Below are positions 62,611 through 64,000 of a DNA stretch of 64,000 nt, piece after piece (the first letter of the stretch is position 1; each line of letters begins with the position of its first letter). The DNA is from Ralstonia condita. GTDB taxonomy: Bacteria; Pseudomonadota; Gammaproteobacteria; Burkholderiales; Burkholderiaceae. The stretch is from NCBI RefSeq assembly GCF_958405655.1, contig NZ_CATYWO010000002.1, positions 620,001 through 684,000 on the forward strand, given 5' to 3'. Below the pieces are notes generated by a model. That model saw only the letters and a program-made list of their open reading frames with translations. It was not told the DNA's origin and made no database searches. The position numbers were made by a program, and so were the translations under genes.

Positions 62611-62626
62611 GGTACCGATCGGTAAC
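62611..62626. promoter_or_regulatory. TetR operator O2
   Basis: GGTACCGATCGGTAAC, with a perfect TACCGATCGGTA core. Its centre is 34 bp from that of O1, and the two share 14 of 16 bases, as expected for one repressor binding both promoters. Confidence 0.8.
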
Positions 62627-62698
62627 ATGTCAAGCAGCATCGAATGTCACTGGCGCGGCCGGGGTTTGCCCCGCTGCCGTGCCTGCAGGAGCACCATC

Positions 62699-63340
62699 AT
62701 GGCAGCACGCGGCCCACGCACCGTTTCCACCGTTGAACAACCCAAGCCCGGCCCGCGCCGCATCAGCGGTGAAGACGCGCACGCCAGCCTGCTCGAGGCG
62801 GCGCGCCAGCTGTTCTACTACGAAGGCGTGCGTGCCGTGGGCGTCGAGGCCGTGGTCGAGAAGGCCGGTGTCAACAAGATGAGCCTGTACCGCCAGTTCA
62901 AGTCGAAGGACGACCTCGTGCTCGCGTACCTGGAGCGCAGCGACGAGAGCTTCTGGGGCTACTTTGACAACAGCATGGCCAAACACCCGGATGACGCCCG
63001 TGCGCAGCTGCTGCAGTTCTTCATCGATGTCTCGGAAAGGGCGTCGCGCCCGGGTTATCGCGGTTGCCCGTTCGTGAACGTGGCGGCCGAGTTTCCCGAT
63101 CTGTCGCACGCCGCGCGGCAGTTCGTCCAACGCAACAAGGCGCGGCTGCTGGCGCGGCTGCGCGAGCGTGCCGAAGCCGCCGGCGCCGCCGACCCCGATG
63201 CGCTGGCCGACGATCTGGCCTTCCTGATCGAAGGGGCGTACACCGCCAGCCAGACCTTCGGCACCGACGCACCGCGCCTCATCAAGTGCCTGCCGCGCAC
63301 GGCCCGCGTGCTGCTCGATGCCAACATCCCGGCGCGCTGA
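62699..63340 (+). CDS. TetR-family regulator of the divergent MFS gene
   Basis: A 213-residue repressor with HTH LLEAARQLFYYEGVRAVGVEAVVEKAGVNKMSLYRQFKSKDDLV (quoted by its key SLYRQFKSKD) at about 28-70 and a TetR_C ligand domain containing GCPFVNVAAEF. ATG 62699 has AGGAG 7 nt upstream; the longer frame from 62627 would cover the operator. The two operators give autoregulation and control of the MFS gene. Confidence 0.88.
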   Translation: MAARGPRTVSTVEQPKPGPRRISGEDAHASLLEAARQLFYYEGVRAVGVEAVVEKAGVNKMSLYRQFKSKDDLVLAYLERSDESFWGYFDNSMAKHPDDARAQLLQFFIDVSERASRPGYRGCPFVNVAAEFPDLSHAARQFVQRNKARLLARLRERAEAAGAADPDALADDLAFLIEGAYTASQTFGTDAPRLIKCLPRTARVLLDANIPAR

Positions 63341-63471
63341 TTGGCGCAGCGTTTGCTGAAGCGTTGTCGGCGCGTGTTGTAGCGGCGGCACCCCGCCCAA
63401 ACATGGGCAAGCCGGTTCCACACGATGCCGCTACACTCGCTGGCATTGTTGCTCTGGCCGCACCTCATTCG

Positions 63472-64000
63472 ATGACGCCCAACCAAGTTCCGCTTTCGCC
63501 CGTACGCACGGCGCCGGCCGCCGGCATGCAGCCGTCGTCTTTGCCTGCCGCGCTCCTGCAGGCGCAACGCGCGCTCGATCGCATCGTGCTGGGCAAGACG
63601 CTGCAGATCCGGCTGGCGCTGGCGTGCCTGCTGTCTCGCGGGCACCTCTTGCTCGAAGACTTGCCGGGGGTGGGCAAGACCACGCTGGCGCACGCACTGG
63701 CCCGCACGCTCGGCCTGCAATACCAGCGCGTGCAATTCACCAGCGACCTGCTCCCCGCTGACCTGATCGGCGTGTCGATCTACGTGAAAGAGAAGGGCGC
63801 CTTCGAGTTCCATCCGGGCCCGCTGTTCGCGCAAGTGGTGCTGGCCGACGAGATCAACCGCGCCACGCCCAAGGCGCAGAGCGCCCTGCTCGAAGCCATG
63901 GCCGAAGGGCAGGTCACGCACGATGGCGCGACGTACCCGCTGCCCGAACCGTTCTTCGTGATCGCGACGCAAAACCCACTCAACCAGATCGGCACGCATC
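63472..64000 (+). CDS. MoxR-family AAA ATPase, 3' truncated by window edge
   Basis: The frame opens at ATG 63472 and is still open at 64000 (176 codons seen). Walker A is GVGKTTLAHALA and Walker B is VVLADEINRATPKAQSALLEAM, with TQNP as sensor 1. MoxR ATPases act as chaperones that help a VWA-domain partner insert metal or assemble complexes. The VWA (DUF58) gene usually follows directly downstream, outside this window. Confidence 0.93.
   Translation, partial: MTPNQVPLSPVRTAPAAGMQPSSLPAALLQAQRALDRIVLGKTLQIRLALACLLSRGHLLLEDLPGVGKTTLAHALARTLGLQYQRVQFTSDLLPADLIGVSIYVKEKGAFEFHPGPLFAQVVLADEINRATPKAQSALLEAMAEGQVTHDGATYPLPEPFFVIATQNPLNQIGTH

Overview
The window is a GC-rich (mid-60s %) beta-proteobacterial chromosome segment with dense Burkholderiaceae-style gene content. 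An OXA-22-type class D beta-lactamase at 27.6 kb, a chromosomal enzyme described from Ralstonia pickettii, points to Ralstonia (R. pickettii group). There are no rRNA genes, insertion sequences, phage genes or CRISPR arrays. The only tRNA is tRNA-Leu(CAG) at 27.3 kb.

Layout. 0-10 kb: the tail of a PAS-GGDEF diguanylate cyclase, a complete livKHMGF branched-chain amino acid ABC transporter, a LysR regulator divergent from a quinone oxidoreductase, a YciI-like protein and a ClC chloride antiporter. A 17-bp interspersed repeat recurs between and inside these genes. 10-20 kb: a Fur-box-preceded TonB-dependent siderophore receptor with its PiuC/YbiX hydroxylase, an unlisted 48-codon small ORF, a rifampicin-phosphotransferase-like PEP-utilising enzyme with a TetR regulator, a proline iminopeptidase and a BvgS/EvgS-like hybrid kinase. 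20-27 kb: a chaperone-usher fimbrial operon (pilin, chaperone, usher) followed by a decayed adhesin pseudogene and its intact paralogue, then tRNA-Leu. 27-34 kb: blaOXA-22-like, an ArsR-type regulator divergent from a DHA2 efflux pump, an 816-bp region without a convincing gene but with RNA-like structure, a DUF3311/MctP monocarboxylate transporter pair and two hypothetical genes. 34-39 kb: an ars operon (arsR-arsI-arsC-acr3-arsN2), rdgC and a DUF2076 gene.

39-48 kb is one long operon for CoA-dependent aerobic anthranilate (2-aminobenzoate) breakdown: a monooxygenase/ene-reductase fusion, SDR, MarR, crotonase, acyl-CoA dehydrogenase, CoA ligase, thioesterase and a RidA-family protein. 48-53 kb is a second, uncharacterised catabolic unit under an AraC regulator: a CMD-like protein, a beta-keto acid cleavage enzyme, an SDR and an MFS carrier, ending in a truncated porin remnant. 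53-64 kb holds kgtP, another MFS carrier, GntR and HxlR regulators, a GNAT, a VOC protein, a LysR, an orphan modA with a ModE-like box, an MFS carrier divergent from a TetR across two matching operators, and the start of a MoxR-family ATPase gene that runs off the window.

The picture is a metabolically versatile environmental or opportunistic bacterium with intrinsic antibiotic and arsenic resistance. The least explained parts are the BKACE operon, the chemistry of the RidA/crotonase steps in the anthranilate operon, the 17-bp repeat family and the structured gene-free stretch at 30.6-31.4 kb.
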